From contig NZ_LOPW02000001.1 in assembly GCF_001469875.2 (NCBI RefSeq), forward strand, positions 124,001 through 188,000: 64,000 nucleotides of DNA. The letters are read 5' to 3'. A program made the translations under genes and the position numbers. The notes under the pieces were generated by a model that did not search any database, was not told where the DNA came from, and saw only the letters and a list, made by a program, of their open reading frames with translations. Below are positions 55,435 to 63,738 of this stretch, piece after piece. The DNA comes from Haloferax marisrubri. Lineage in GTDB: Archaea; Halobacteriota; Halobacteria; Halobacteriales; Haloferacaceae. Numbering within the stretch: position 1 is the first letter of the stretch; each line of letters opens with the position of its first letter.

Positions 55435-55875
55435 TCATCTGGCGGTTTCGCGCCCCGTCAACTCGTCGAGTTCGAGTTCGACGAGGTGGAATTCGAGGTC
55501 GTCGACCTCCTCGTCGAACACGCGGACGCCGCCGAACAGTTCGTTGATGGTCGTCGCGTTGGGGCGCTCGTCGTCCGGGAGGACGCGGATCGGCCCGCGG
55601 GCCATGATGCTCCACGAGTCCTTGCCCGCGTCCTCGTAGCAGACGAACGTCGCCTCCTCGGTCTCCTCGATGAACGCGAACTTCTCGCTTCGCCCGTCGT
55701 CGGTGAGGCGGAACAGGAGCCGGCCCTCCTCGGCGTCGTAGCTGACGTGGGCGGGAATCGCGTAGGAGCGTCCGCCGTCGGCCAACGACAGCACGCCCGA
55801 CGAGGCGTTCGACAGCCGTTCGGCGACCGTCTCCGGGTCGGTTCCGACGGTGTAGACGTACCTGATATCTCGCAT
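55435..55875 (-). CDS. Pyridoxamine 5'-phosphate oxidase-like flavin-binding protein
   Basis: A 146-residue split-barrel protein: GVLSLADGGRSYAIPAHVSYDAEEGRLLFRL, FAFIEETEEATFVCYE and SWSIMARGPIRVLP follow the PNPOx-like pattern of haloarchaeal FMN- or F420-binding oxidoreductases. Substrate unknown. ATG at 55875 gives the family N terminus (MRDIRYVYTVG); upstream in-frame codons are not similar. It converges on yqeC with 31 bp between stops. Confidence 0.8.
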   Translation of the reverse strand: MRDIRYVYTVGTDPETVAERLSNASSGVLSLADGGRSYAIPAHVSYDAEEGRLLFRLTDDGRSEKFAFIEETEEATFVCYEDAGKDSWSIMARGPIRVLPDDERPNATTINELFGGVRVFDEEVDDLEFHLVELELDELTGRETAR

Positions 55876-55944
55876 ACTTGACGTTCGCGGCCGCGACACA
55901 TGAAACGGTGGTTCGACGACGGCGGCCACCGACCCCGAGCGACC

Positions 55945-56421
55945 TCAGGGGAGATAGAAATGGGACTTCGGGAACCGCCGGTGAATCTCCGGGGGCGCGT
56001 GGCGGACGATATGTACGTCGTGGGCGTCGTCGCTCGCGACGTTCCCGCCGACGCTGACGAGCGGGACGACGACGCGACCCGCGTTCTCGCTCCCGACGAA
56101 GATGACGGTCGCGTCCGTCTCAGACGCGACCGTCCTGAGCTTCGAAACGATGTTTCCCGGCGCGGGGTTCTGACCGACCGAGACCGCCTGAAACGACGCC
56201 GGCGGCGCGATGTCGACCGCGGTCTCGTGGAGTTCTCCGACGACCGTCTCCCGGTCGAAATCCTCCCGCGACGGGACCCATCCCGCCTCGACGGCGTACG
56301 CGGAATCGTCGGGGACGACCGCGACCGTGAGCACGTCGCGGTCGGTGGCCGACGCGAACTGCGCGGCTCTGTCGAGCGCGGCTTTCGCCAGTCGAGAGCC
56401 GTCGTAGGCGACGAGGTACAT
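55945..56421 (-). CDS. Universal stress protein, UspA family
   Basis: A 158-residue Usp-like protein, MYLVAYDGSRLAKAALDRAAQFA onward, with DATVIFVGSENAGRVVVPLVSVGGNVASDDAHDVHIV, in which the usual G-2x-G-9x-G pattern is altered, so ATP binding is doubtful. A C-terminal extension (PPEIHRRFPKSHFYLP) is unusual. It lies 69 bp below the pyridoxamine oxidase-like gene and shares its strand. Confidence 0.75.
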   Translation of the reverse strand: MYLVAYDGSRLAKAALDRAAQFASATDRDVLTVAVVPDDSAYAVEAGWVPSREDFDRETVVGELHETAVDIAPPASFQAVSVGQNPAPGNIVSKLRTVASETDATVIFVGSENAGRVVVPLVSVGGNVASDDAHDVHIVRHAPPEIHRRFPKSHFYLP

Positions 56422-56451
56422 GTATTCCGGTCGTGTAGCGACCGTGATAAA

Positions 56452-56772
56452 TCAGTCGTCGGCTACCGACTCGATTCGCTCGCTGGACGACGCGAGTCGG
56501 TCGAGAGCGTCCTGCGCGGCGTCGCTCACCGCGCCCACGTCGCGGTAGGAGTCGCCGAGGCCCACCTCGCGGCGGTGCCACTCGCCGTCGGCGAAGGCGA
56601 AGATATCGACCCACCAGTAGAGCGTCAGCCCGCGCGCGAACTCGGTGATAGTGACGCGTCGGTCCGAGTCGGGCGACTCGTAGACGGTCTTAGCGCTCGC
56701 TTCGTCGGTGTCCACGTCGGTCTCGACGGTCCACCCCTCCGGAACGGCGAGCGAGAAGGGGTCGTCTGTCAT
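56452..56772 (-). CDS. Small conserved haloarchaeal protein
   Basis: A 106-residue acidic soluble protein (MTDDPFSLAVPEGWTVETD...). Two tryptophans (YWWVDIFAFADGEW) mark the core; the last 30 residues are a helix. No known motif. It lies between the usp gene at 55945 and the copper-type ATPase on the same strand, so it may be in their operon. Confidence 0.6.
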   Translation of the reverse strand: MTDDPFSLAVPEGWTVETDVDTDEASAKTVYESPDSDRRVTITEFARGLTLYWWVDIFAFADGEWHRREVGLGDSYRDVGAVSDAAQDALDRLASSSERIESVADD

Positions 56773-56838
56773 TATCGTTCCCGACGGGGCGGAGCGACTT
56801 GATTGGTCCGCTTTCGGCGACCGTCTCGGGAAGGCGAC

Positions 56839-59289
56839 TCAGTCGAGCGACCGCGCCGAGTTGGCGACGACGAGCAGGCTCGACGTACCCATGGCGACGG
56901 CGGCGAAAAGCGGGTTGAGCACGCCGAGGGCGGCCAGCGGGATGGCGACCGCGTTGTAGCCGAACGCCCATGTGAGGTTGCCGCGGATGCGACGGTTCAC
57001 CCCGGTCGAAAGCGAGAACACCTCGGGAATCGCGTCGATGTCGCGGCCGACCAGCACCGCGTCGGCGGCGTCGCCCGCGATGTCCGTCCCCGTGCCGAGC
57101 GCGATACCGATGTCGGCGGCGGCGAGCGCGGGCGCGTCGTTGCTCCCGTCGCCGACCATCGCCACGGTGCCCCGGGCGCGGAGGCGCTCGACCGTCTCGG
57201 CTTTCGCCTCCGGCGGGACGCCCGCGAACACGTCTATCACGTCCGGGTGGTCGCGGAAGCGCCGCGCGGCGCGCTCGGAGTCGCCCGTGAGGACCACGAC
57301 CTCGCGGCGACCGTCGTCGGCGACGGCGGCGACCACGTCGTCCCACGCGGCCCGCGGTTCGTCGCCGACGACGAGCACCGCCCGAGAGCGCCCGGCCCAC
57401 CCGACGACGACCGGCACCGCGCCCTCGTCGCGGGCGGCCTCGACGGCGTCCTCGTGGGCCGGCGCGAGCGTCACGCCCTCGTCGCGGAGGAGCGAGGGAT
57501 GGCCGACGACGACGTGCTCGCCGTCGACTCGGCCGGAGACGCCGCGGTCGTGGACGGTCACGTCGTCGGCCGAAACGTCGGGAATCGACGCGTTCGCGTC
57601 CGCCGCCTCGATTCGGTCTTCGGCCGCCTCCACGACGGCGGTCGCGAGCGGGTGCGCGGAGAAGCGTTCGAGCGCGGCGGCCGCGGCGAGGGCGGCGGTT
57701 CCGCTGTCGCCGACGACCCGGAGGACCGCCATGTCGCCGTCGGTGAGCGTCCCGGTCTTGTCGAAGACGACCACGTCCACGTCGGGGACGGCCTCGAAGA
57801 CGGCCTCGGAGGCGACGACGATGCCACGGCTCGCGGCCTCCTTGATACCGGAGGCGACCGCCAGCGGCGTGGCGAGGCCGAGCGCACAGGGGCACGAGAC
57901 GATGAGGACGGTGAGGCCGATGAGGAGCGCGTCGGTCGGCGTGCCGCCGCGGACGAGCGTCCAGCCGAAGGCGACGGCGGCGAGGACGAGCACCGTCGGG
58001 ACGAAGATGGTCGCCAGTTTGTCGGCGAGGCGCTGGACCCCCGAGCGGGCGCTCTGGATGTCCCAGAGCAGTTCGACCAGTCGGTCGAGCGTGCTCGTCG
58101 CGTCCTCGCCGACCGCGACGACGAGCGGGCGGTCGGTGACGACGGTCCCGCCGAGCACGTCGTCGCCGGGGCGCTTCGTCCGCGGCATCGACTCGCCGGT
58201 CACGAGCGCCTCGTCGACCGCGGCGGCCCCCTCGCGGACGGTGCCGTCGACCGGGACGCGTTCGCCCGGCCGAACCTCGACGAGGTCGCCCGGTTCGAGC
58301 GCGTCGAGCGCGACCATCTCGACTGCGGTGTCGCCGGAGCCGCCAGCGTCGTCGGCGACTCTCCGACGGGCTTCCGAGACGCGGGAGGCCGCGAGGTCCG
58401 AGAGCATCCCGGCGGCCTTCCGCTTGATGCGGTCCTCGTAGTAGTTGCCGAGCGTGACGACGAGGATGATGGCGACGGTCACGTCGAAGTAGACGTGGGT
58501 CTCGCCGACGAGGACGGCCGCCGTCGAGTAGACGTAGGCGCTGGTCGCCGCCAGCGAGACGAGCAGGTCCATGTTCGGCTGGCCGGCGCGGAGGCTGACG
58601 AGCGCCCCGCGGAGGATGGGAAAGCCGGTGTAAAACAGGACGATGGAGGTCATCACCCAGATGTTGCCGAGGATGTAGATGCCGTCGAACACGCCGAGTT
58701 CGACGACCGACTGGAAGCCGACGTAGGTCGGGTACAGAAACAGGACGTACCACAGCATCACCATCATGCCGAAGACGCCGCCGCCGATGACGAACCGGGC
58801 GACCTGATTGTCGGACCGCTCGGCAGCCTCGCGTTCCTCGGGGTCGCGCGTGCCGTAGCCGTAGCGGGCCAGCGTCCCCGACAGTCCGTCCAAGTCGGCG
58901 GCCTCCGGGTCGTAAGTGACGCGGACCATGTCGTTGGCGTAACTCGCCTCGGCGGCGTAGACGCCCTCGCAGGTCCGCGCGGTCCCCGAGACGAACGCCT
59001 CGCAGGTGGCGCAGTGCATCCCGTCGACGGCCATGTAGGTCCGCTCGGCGTCGTCGGGCACCTCGTCGGCCTCGCCCGCGAGTTCGCGCTCGACCGTCTC
59101 GGGGTCGGCGCTCGCGGCGTCGCCGAGCGCGCGGGTGATTTCGAGACAGCCGCGACAGCAGAACTCGCCGTCCACCTCGTCGCCGGTGACGGGCGGCGTC
59201 GGCGTCGGCAGGCCACAGAGGTCACAGCCCTCGGCGTCACCGCCGTCGCTTCCGCCGCCGGCAGACCCGCGGGACCGCGTCGTAGACAT
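56839..59289 (-). CDS. Copper-type P1B ATPase, CcoI/FixI-like
   Basis: An 816-residue P1B ATPase. N-terminal residues 20-50 (CDLCGLP and FCCRGCLE) are the CxxC/CCxxC metal-binding domain typical of CcoI/FixI; residues 90-100 are a heavy-metal domain (MHCATCEAFV). The CPC ion motif is in IVSCPCALGLATP, the phosphorylated Asp in VVVFDKTGTLTDGD and the hinge in MVGDGSNDAPAL. CcoI delivers copper to heme-copper oxidases. The start is two bases from the SafE gene stop, giving one operon with 59292 and 60088. Confidence 0.88.
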   Translation of the reverse strand: MSTTRSRGSAGGGSDGGDAEGCDLCGLPTPTPPVTGDEVDGEFCCRGCLEITRALGDAASADPETVERELAGEADEVPDDAERTYMAVDGMHCATCEAFVSGTARTCEGVYAAEASYANDMVRVTYDPEAADLDGLSGTLARYGYGTRDPEEREAAERSDNQVARFVIGGGVFGMMVMLWYVLFLYPTYVGFQSVVELGVFDGIYILGNIWVMTSIVLFYTGFPILRGALVSLRAGQPNMDLLVSLAATSAYVYSTAAVLVGETHVYFDVTVAIILVVTLGNYYEDRIKRKAAGMLSDLAASRVSEARRRVADDAGGSGDTAVEMVALDALEPGDLVEVRPGERVPVDGTVREGAAAVDEALVTGESMPRTKRPGDDVLGGTVVTDRPLVVAVGEDATSTLDRLVELLWDIQSARSGVQRLADKLATIFVPTVLVLAAVAFGWTLVRGGTPTDALLIGLTVLIVSCPCALGLATPLAVASGIKEAASRGIVVASEAVFEAVPDVDVVVFDKTGTLTDGDMAVLRVVGDSGTAALAAAAALERFSAHPLATAVVEAAEDRIEAADANASIPDVSADDVTVHDRGVSGRVDGEHVVVGHPSLLRDEGVTLAPAHEDAVEAARDEGAVPVVVGWAGRSRAVLVVGDEPRAAWDDVVAAVADDGRREVVVLTGDSERAARRFRDHPDVIDVFAGVPPEAKAETVERLRARGTVAMVGDGSNDAPALAAADIGIALGTGTDIAGDAADAVLVGRDIDAIPEVFSLSTGVNRRIRGNLTWAFGYNAVAIPLAALGVLNPLFAAVAMGTSSLLVVANSARSLD

Positions 59290-59291
59290 CG

Positions 59292-60086
59292 TCACAACGG
59301 TTGGTAGAAGGGCACGTGAAGGTGCGGGACAGACACGCCCAGAAGCATCAGCCCGTGGGACAGCGGGATGTAGCCGAGGACGAGGAACGCCGCCCCGAGC
59401 GCCCGGTGGAGCGTCGCCCGCCGGCGCGCCGAGACGCGGCCCAGAAGCGTCCCGTAGAGGAACAGCGTCGGTATCGTCCCGAGGCCGAGCAGGCCGAGCA
59501 GGGCGGCGGCCCGGAGCGGTTCGCCCGTCGAGAAGGCGTAGAGGTACGCCGGGTAGATGATGGGACACGGGAGCAGGCCGTGAATCGCTCCGAGGCCGAG
59601 GATTCGCGGCCCGCCGACGAGCCTATCGACGCGGGCGGTCGCCCACCCGCTGACGCGGCCGAACAGGCGCGTGACCGCGGTCGGGGTGAACCGGTCGATG
59701 GCGGCGGACTGGCCGACGAGGTAGCCGACACCCGTGAGAATGATGGCGGCCCCGACGAGCAGACCGGTCGTCGCGCGGACGCCGCTCCCGACGGCGGCTA
59801 CCGAGTCGAACGCGTCGAAAAACAGGCCGCCGACGAGGGCGAAGCCCGCGCCGATGGCCGCGTAACTCAGCGCCCGCCCGACGTTGAACAGCGCGTGTTG
59901 GCGGACCTGTCGGAGCGTGAGCGACCGGCTATCGACGCCCTCGCGGTCGGCGAGGCGGTCGGCGTAGACGCTGACGAGCGGGCCGCACATCCCGAGGCAG
60001 TGCGCCCCGCCGAAGAGGCCGACGAGGAGGAACGCGACGGCCTCGGGCGTCGCGGCCGGCAGTCCGAGCGAGATGCCGCCGTCCAT
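59292..60086 (-). CDS. Sulfite exporter TauE/SafE-type membrane protein
   Basis: A 264-residue protein with about six membrane segments. GLFGGAHCLGMCGPLVSVY and ARVDRLVGGPRILGLGAIHGLLPCPIIYPAYLYA carry the paired Cys motifs (HCLGMC and PCP) typical of the metal-linked members found next to CcoI in bacterial cbb3 oxidase assembly operons. A copper-handling or redox role is inferred from this context. It begins two bases before the preceding small gene's stop and is followed by the ATPase. Confidence 0.82.
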   Translation of the reverse strand: MDGGISLGLPAATPEAVAFLLVGLFGGAHCLGMCGPLVSVYADRLADREGVDSRSLTLRQVRQHALFNVGRALSYAAIGAGFALVGGLFFDAFDSVAAVGSGVRATTGLLVGAAIILTGVGYLVGQSAAIDRFTPTAVTRLFGRVSGWATARVDRLVGGPRILGLGAIHGLLPCPIIYPAYLYAFSTGEPLRAAALLGLLGLGTIPTLFLYGTLLGRVSARRRATLHRALGAAFLVLGYIPLSHGLMLLGVSVPHLHVPFYQPL

Positions 60087-60087
60087 C

Positions 60088-60306
60088 TCACGCGGCGTGT
60101 TCGGCGTCGTTCTCGGGGTCGGCGTCGCCGTCGTGGCCGTGTCCGCCCTCGGTCGGGCTCATGAGGAAGTAGATGACCGCGGAGATGAGAAGCACGTTGA
60201 CGGCCGTGACGACGCCCGCGAGGGGGTTTTTCGTCACGCCGAAGATGACCGCTGGCAGGAGCGCGAGCAGTGCGACGGTTCCGGCGCGTCGAGGCGTGAG
60301 TTCCAT
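60088..60306 (-). CDS. Small membrane protein opening the metal-ATPase operon
   Basis: A 72-residue protein with two membrane segments (TVALLALLPAVIFGV, VVTAVNVLLISAVIYFLM) and a His/Asp tail (GGHGHDGDADPENDAEHAA) that could bind metal. It is the first gene of the operon with the SafE-like and ATPase genes; translation of the next starts two bases after its stop. Divergent from the ba3 oxidase operon with 99 bp between. Confidence 0.6.
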   Translation of the reverse strand: MELTPRRAGTVALLALLPAVIFGVTKNPLAGVVTAVNVLLISAVIYFLMSPTEGGHGHDGDADPENDAEHAA

Positions 60307-60405
60307 ACCGGTCCATTCGCGACCACGGTGTTTCTGATTTCGCCTATTCCCACCGCGTTGGAATGGGGTGTTGCGTTAAAGTCCCGTTATTCCTCATGAC
60401 CGGGT

Positions 60406-60699
60406 ATGGCCGTTGATTCGACAGCAGAGGGAGCCGCGTCCTCTGCCGCGCGCACTTCCACCGACGGAGGCGTGCCAGCAAACGCGGATTCCCAAGGTGA
60501 TTCCGGGCAGGCAGACCCCCCGGTCGACTCCATCGTCGGGACGGCCGACGACGGCATCGTTCGCGAACTCGAACACGACGACTTCGACCCGGTCGGGACG
60601 CTCGTGCTCGTTCTCATCTACATGGCGATTCTCATCGGCATGTGGGTGTTCATGTACTTCGTCGAGTTCCTCGGACGGGGTCTCACGGTGGTGGGATAG
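60406..60699 (+). CDS. cbaD: ba3-type oxidase small subunit (subunit IIa/CbaD-like)
   Basis: A 97-residue protein: a long acidic, polar N terminus (TAEGAASSAARTSTDGG, DGIVRELEHDD) and one membrane helix (GTLVLVLIYMAILIGMWVFMYFVEF), like the small subunit that packs against subunit II in ba3 oxidases. It is directly adjacent to subunit II (stop and start touch), so it is part of the complex by context. Confidence 0.72.
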   Translation: MAVDSTAEGAASSAARTSTDGGVPANADSQGDSGQADPPVDSIVGTADDGIVRELEHDDFDPVGTLVLVLIYMAILIGMWVFMYFVEFLGRGLTVVG

Positions 60700-61239
60700 A
60701 TGGAGATACACGCCTACGAGAAACTCTGGTTGGCGCTGGCGCTCGTCCTCATCGTCGGGTTCATCGGGACGATTACCTACGGGGCCGCGGGCGCGGGTAT
60801 CGACATGATAGACGACAAGGGCGGCACGGTCGACCCGGCGACGCTCGACCAGCATCCGAAGTTCGGCGACCCGGGTATCGAACAGAACGGTGAGAACAGC
60901 TACGACGTGTACGTCGTCGCTCGCCAGTTCGTCTTCGAACCCGGCACGACCGAACCGCTCCGCGTTCCCGCCGGTAGCACGGTCACGTTCCACGTGACCG
61001 CCGCCGACGTCATCCACGGCTTCGAGGTCGTCGGGACGAACGCGAACACGATGGCCATCCCCGGGCAGGTCGCGGAGTTCACCGTCCAGTTCGAAGAGCC
61101 CGGCGAGTACGGGATGCTCTGCAACGAGTACTGTGGCTCCGGGCACCACGTGATGGAAGGGAAGATTGTGGTTATGGAACAGGAAGAATTCGACAGTTGG
61201 TACGAACAACAGCAGGCGCAAGGGGAGGCTGAGAACTGA
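60700..61239 (+). CDS. cbaB: ba3-type terminal oxidase subunit II (CuA)
   Basis: A 179-residue protein with one N-terminal membrane helix (LWLALALVLIVGFIGTITYG) and a cupredoxin domain carrying the CuA ligands: VIHGFEVVGTNAN, and CNEYCGSGHHVM (two Cys, His, Met). It receives electrons and passes them to subunit I. The length matches B-type subunit II. Its TGA overlaps the ATG of subunit I by one base. Confidence 0.92.
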   Translation: MEIHAYEKLWLALALVLIVGFIGTITYGAAGAGIDMIDDKGGTVDPATLDQHPKFGDPGIEQNGENSYDVYVVARQFVFEPGTTEPLRVPAGSTVTFHVTAADVIHGFEVVGTNANTMAIPGQVAEFTVQFEEPGEYGMLCNEYCGSGHHVMEGKIVVMEQEEFDSWYEQQQAQGEAEN

Positions 61240-63008
61240 TGGCGACCGCATCCGGCGGCAGCGAGTTCGTCGATAAGTTCCCCGACGAGGCGGCAATCGT
61301 CAAGGCGAGTTTCCTCATCGCGTTCGTCTCGCTCGGTATCGGCGCCTTCTTCGGACTCATTCAGGCGCTCCACCGGACGGACGTGCTCCGCGTCATCGAC
61401 TCCGCGGACTACTACACGGTGCTGACGGGCCACGGCGTGTTGCTCGCCATCGTCTTCACCATCTTCTTCCTCTGTGGGGTGTTCCACTGGGCAATCGCCA
61501 GGAGTCTCGACCGCCCCGCCGAGAGCGCGCTGTTCTCGTGGGCGTGGGTCGGCCTGATGACGACGGGCACGGTTCTCGCCACGGTCGCCATCCTCGGCGG
61601 CTTCGTCCCCAACCTCGGCATGAGCGCGGACGTGCTGTTCACGTTCTACGCGCCCCTGCAGGCTCACCCGATATTCTACATCGGGCTTGCGATGTTCATC
61701 GTCGGGACGTGGCTCTCCGGCGCGGACTGGTTCCTCTCCTACCGCGCGTGGCGGCAGGACCACCCCGACGAGCGCATCCCGCTGCAGACGTTCATGGTCC
61801 TCACGACCATGATTATGTGGTACATCTCCACCCTCGGCGTCGCCGTCTCGGTGGTGTTCTTCCTCATCCCGTGGTCGCTCGGCCTCATCGAGAGCGTCAA
61901 CCCGCTTCTGACGCGGACGCTCTTTTGGTACTTCGGCCACCCCATCGTCTACTTCTGGCTGATGCCGGCGTACCTGCTTTGGTACACTGTGCTCCCCAAA
62001 CTCGCGGGCGGACGGCTGTTCAGCGACCCGCTCGCACGCGTGGTGTTCCTCCTGTTCCTCCTGCTTTCGACCCCAGTCGGGATTCACCACCAGTACCTCG
62101 ACCCGGGTATCGCGGAGGGCTTCAAGTTCATCGCCATGACGAACACGATGTTCCTGCTCCTCCCGTCGCTGCTCACGGCGTTCACCGTCGTCGCCAGCGT
62201 GGAACACGGCGCGCGCCAGCGCGGCGGTAAGGGCTACCTCCGCTGGCTCGGTGCGCTCCCGTGGCGCGACCCCGCCTTCACCGGCATGGCGCTCGCGGGT
62301 GCGATGTTCGCCGCCGGCGGCTTCTCCGGCATGATCAACGCCGGGATGAACATCAACTACCTCATCCACAACACGCTGTGGGTTCCGGGCCACTTCCACC
62401 TCACCGTCGGCACGGCCGTCGCGCTGACGATGATGGCCGGGTCGTACTGGCTCGTCCCGCAGGTCACGGGCACGAAGCTCTACAGCCGCCCCATCGGCCT
62501 CCTGCAGGTCATCATGTGGTTCGTCGGCATGGTGTTCATGTCGAACGCGATGCACCGCGCCGGCCTCGCCGGCATCCCGCGGCGCACCGCCGAACCGCAG
62601 TACCAGAACTTCGAGTTCCTGACGCCCATCGGGAGCATCTTCGAGCTTCGGGTGCAGATTGCCCTCGGCGGGACGCTCCTGTTCCTGTCGGTGGTGCTGT
62701 TCCTGTTCAACATCCTCCTGACCTCGCTCGGCGAGGAGTCCGACCGGCCGGTCGACTCCTACCTCCCCGAGCCGCTTTCGGGGCCCGAAGGGAGTCCGCG
62801 CATCCTCGACAACCTCGCGATGTGGACCGGTATCGCGGCGGTGCTCGTCGTGCTCGCGTACACGCTCCCGCTGGCCGGCATCATCCAGAACGGCGGCGGA
62901 CTGTTCGGTGGCGGTCTCCCCGTCCCGGCGACCGTCTCAGCCGGCTTCGACCTCGTGATGACGACGGTCACGAGCGCGTTCAACACCCTCTGGGGGGTGG
63001 TCGCGTGA
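61239..63008 (+). CDS. cbaA: ba3-type terminal oxidase subunit I
   Basis: A 589-residue protein with 12-13 membrane segments. Heme and CuB ligands are in YTVLTGHGVLLAIVFTIFFL, LFWYFGHPIVYFWLMP (note GHPIVY, the B-type form), TPVGIHHQYLDP and VPGHFHLTVGTAVALTMM. It reduces oxygen with high affinity and pumps protons. It overlaps the last small subunit by four bases. It is distinct from the A-type coxA at 31176. Confidence 0.93.
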   Translation: MATASGGSEFVDKFPDEAAIVKASFLIAFVSLGIGAFFGLIQALHRTDVLRVIDSADYYTVLTGHGVLLAIVFTIFFLCGVFHWAIARSLDRPAESALFSWAWVGLMTTGTVLATVAILGGFVPNLGMSADVLFTFYAPLQAHPIFYIGLAMFIVGTWLSGADWFLSYRAWRQDHPDERIPLQTFMVLTTMIMWYISTLGVAVSVVFFLIPWSLGLIESVNPLLTRTLFWYFGHPIVYFWLMPAYLLWYTVLPKLAGGRLFSDPLARVVFLLFLLLSTPVGIHHQYLDPGIAEGFKFIAMTNTMFLLLPSLLTAFTVVASVEHGARQRGGKGYLRWLGALPWRDPAFTGMALAGAMFAAGGFSGMINAGMNINYLIHNTLWVPGHFHLTVGTAVALTMMAGSYWLVPQVTGTKLYSRPIGLLQVIMWFVGMVFMSNAMHRAGLAGIPRRTAEPQYQNFEFLTPIGSIFELRVQIALGGTLLFLSVVLFLFNILLTSLGEESDRPVDSYLPEPLSGPEGSPRILDNLAMWTGIAAVLVVLAYTLPLAGIIQNGGGLFGGGLPVPATVSAGFDLVMTTVTSAFNTLWGVVA

Positions 63009-63199
63009 AGCTCACGAAGGCACGGGCGCTCATCCTCATCGCGTTCAGCGTCCCCATCGCCATCGAACTGCGCACGGTGGCGGGCTTCTTCAACGTGGAG
63101 CTCCCGCTCATCGCCGTGGCGGTCATCGAGTTCCTCTTTCTCGCCCTGCTGTTCGTGCTGTACGGACTCTACGGCGAGGGGTCGGAGTCGGCGGCGTAG
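63005..63199 (+). CDS. Small ba3 oxidase-operon membrane protein (CbaE-like)
   Basis: A 64-residue protein starting at GTG 63005 (MKLTKARALILIAFSV...), with two membrane segments. It overlaps the subunit I stop by four bases, so it is the fourth gene of the oxidase operon. Such small subunits are reported with the ba3 oxidase of Natronomonas pharaonis. The call rests on position and size. Confidence 0.62.
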   Translation: MKLTKARALILIAFSVPIAIELRTVAGFFNVELPLIAVAVIEFLFLALLFVLYGLYGEGSESAA

Positions 63200-63288
63200 C
63201 CGACGACTCGGACGCCGTTTCGACGCCTGATTTTCCGCATCGTCGCCGCGAAACCCGCCACGCGACGACCCGCGTATCGGCATAAAAC

Positions 63289-63346
63289 CCCCACGATAGC
63301 GTGGGAGACGCCCGGTCAGTTTCCCGGGCGCTGGGAAGCAGTCTCC
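63289..63346. other. Pair of stable hairpins after the ba3 oxidase operon
   Basis: CCCACG-ATAG-CGTGGG (63290-63305) is a six-bp stem; CGCCCGG (63309-63315) pairs with CCGGGCG (63324-63330) over seven bp. An outer pair GGAGAC (63304-63309) / GTCTCC (63341-63346) can close the second, partly competing with the first. It lies between the operon and the TATA-like TTTATATTC (63348-63356) of the next gene. It may be a terminator or an RNA regulatory element. Confidence 0.5.
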
Positions 63347-63383
63347 GTTTATATTCGATAGTCTCGCGTAGGCTCAAGCGACC

Positions 63384-63605
63384 ATGAGCAACCTCGACTT
63401 GATGAAGGCCGGCATCGGCCTCGCGGTCGTCATCGGCATCGCCCTCACGGCGGTCGCCGGCTACGCGCTGTTCGCAACGTTCGGCGGCATCGAAGGCCTG
63501 ACCGTCGCGCCGGAACTCTTCGTGTCCGTCCTCTTCGGCGGTCTGCTCGTCGCGGCCGCCGCGGGCGTCCGGCGGGTCGTCCCCAAGCCGCGCACCCGCG
63601 TCTGA
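63384..63605 (+). CDS. Small two-helix membrane protein
   Basis: A 73-residue protein with two hydrophobic segments (residues 10-31 and 44-62) and a basic end (RRVVPKPRTRV). A TATA-like TTTATATTC is 30 nt upstream. It follows the ba3 operon and precedes a usp gene; the family is unknown to me. Confidence 0.6.
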   Translation: MSNLDLMKAGIGLAVVIGIALTAVAGYALFATFGGIEGLTVAPELFVSVLFGGLLVAAAAGVRRVVPKPRTRV

Positions 63606-63738
63606 GCGTTCGCACCGACCACACGACCGGCTCCGCTGACCTCCATTCTCCGTTTCCCGACCCGCTGAGCGACCGCACCGCCCGATTGCCCCGACGCGAA
63701 GGCGAAAAGCGATATCGACTGAACACCAATAGAATGAC

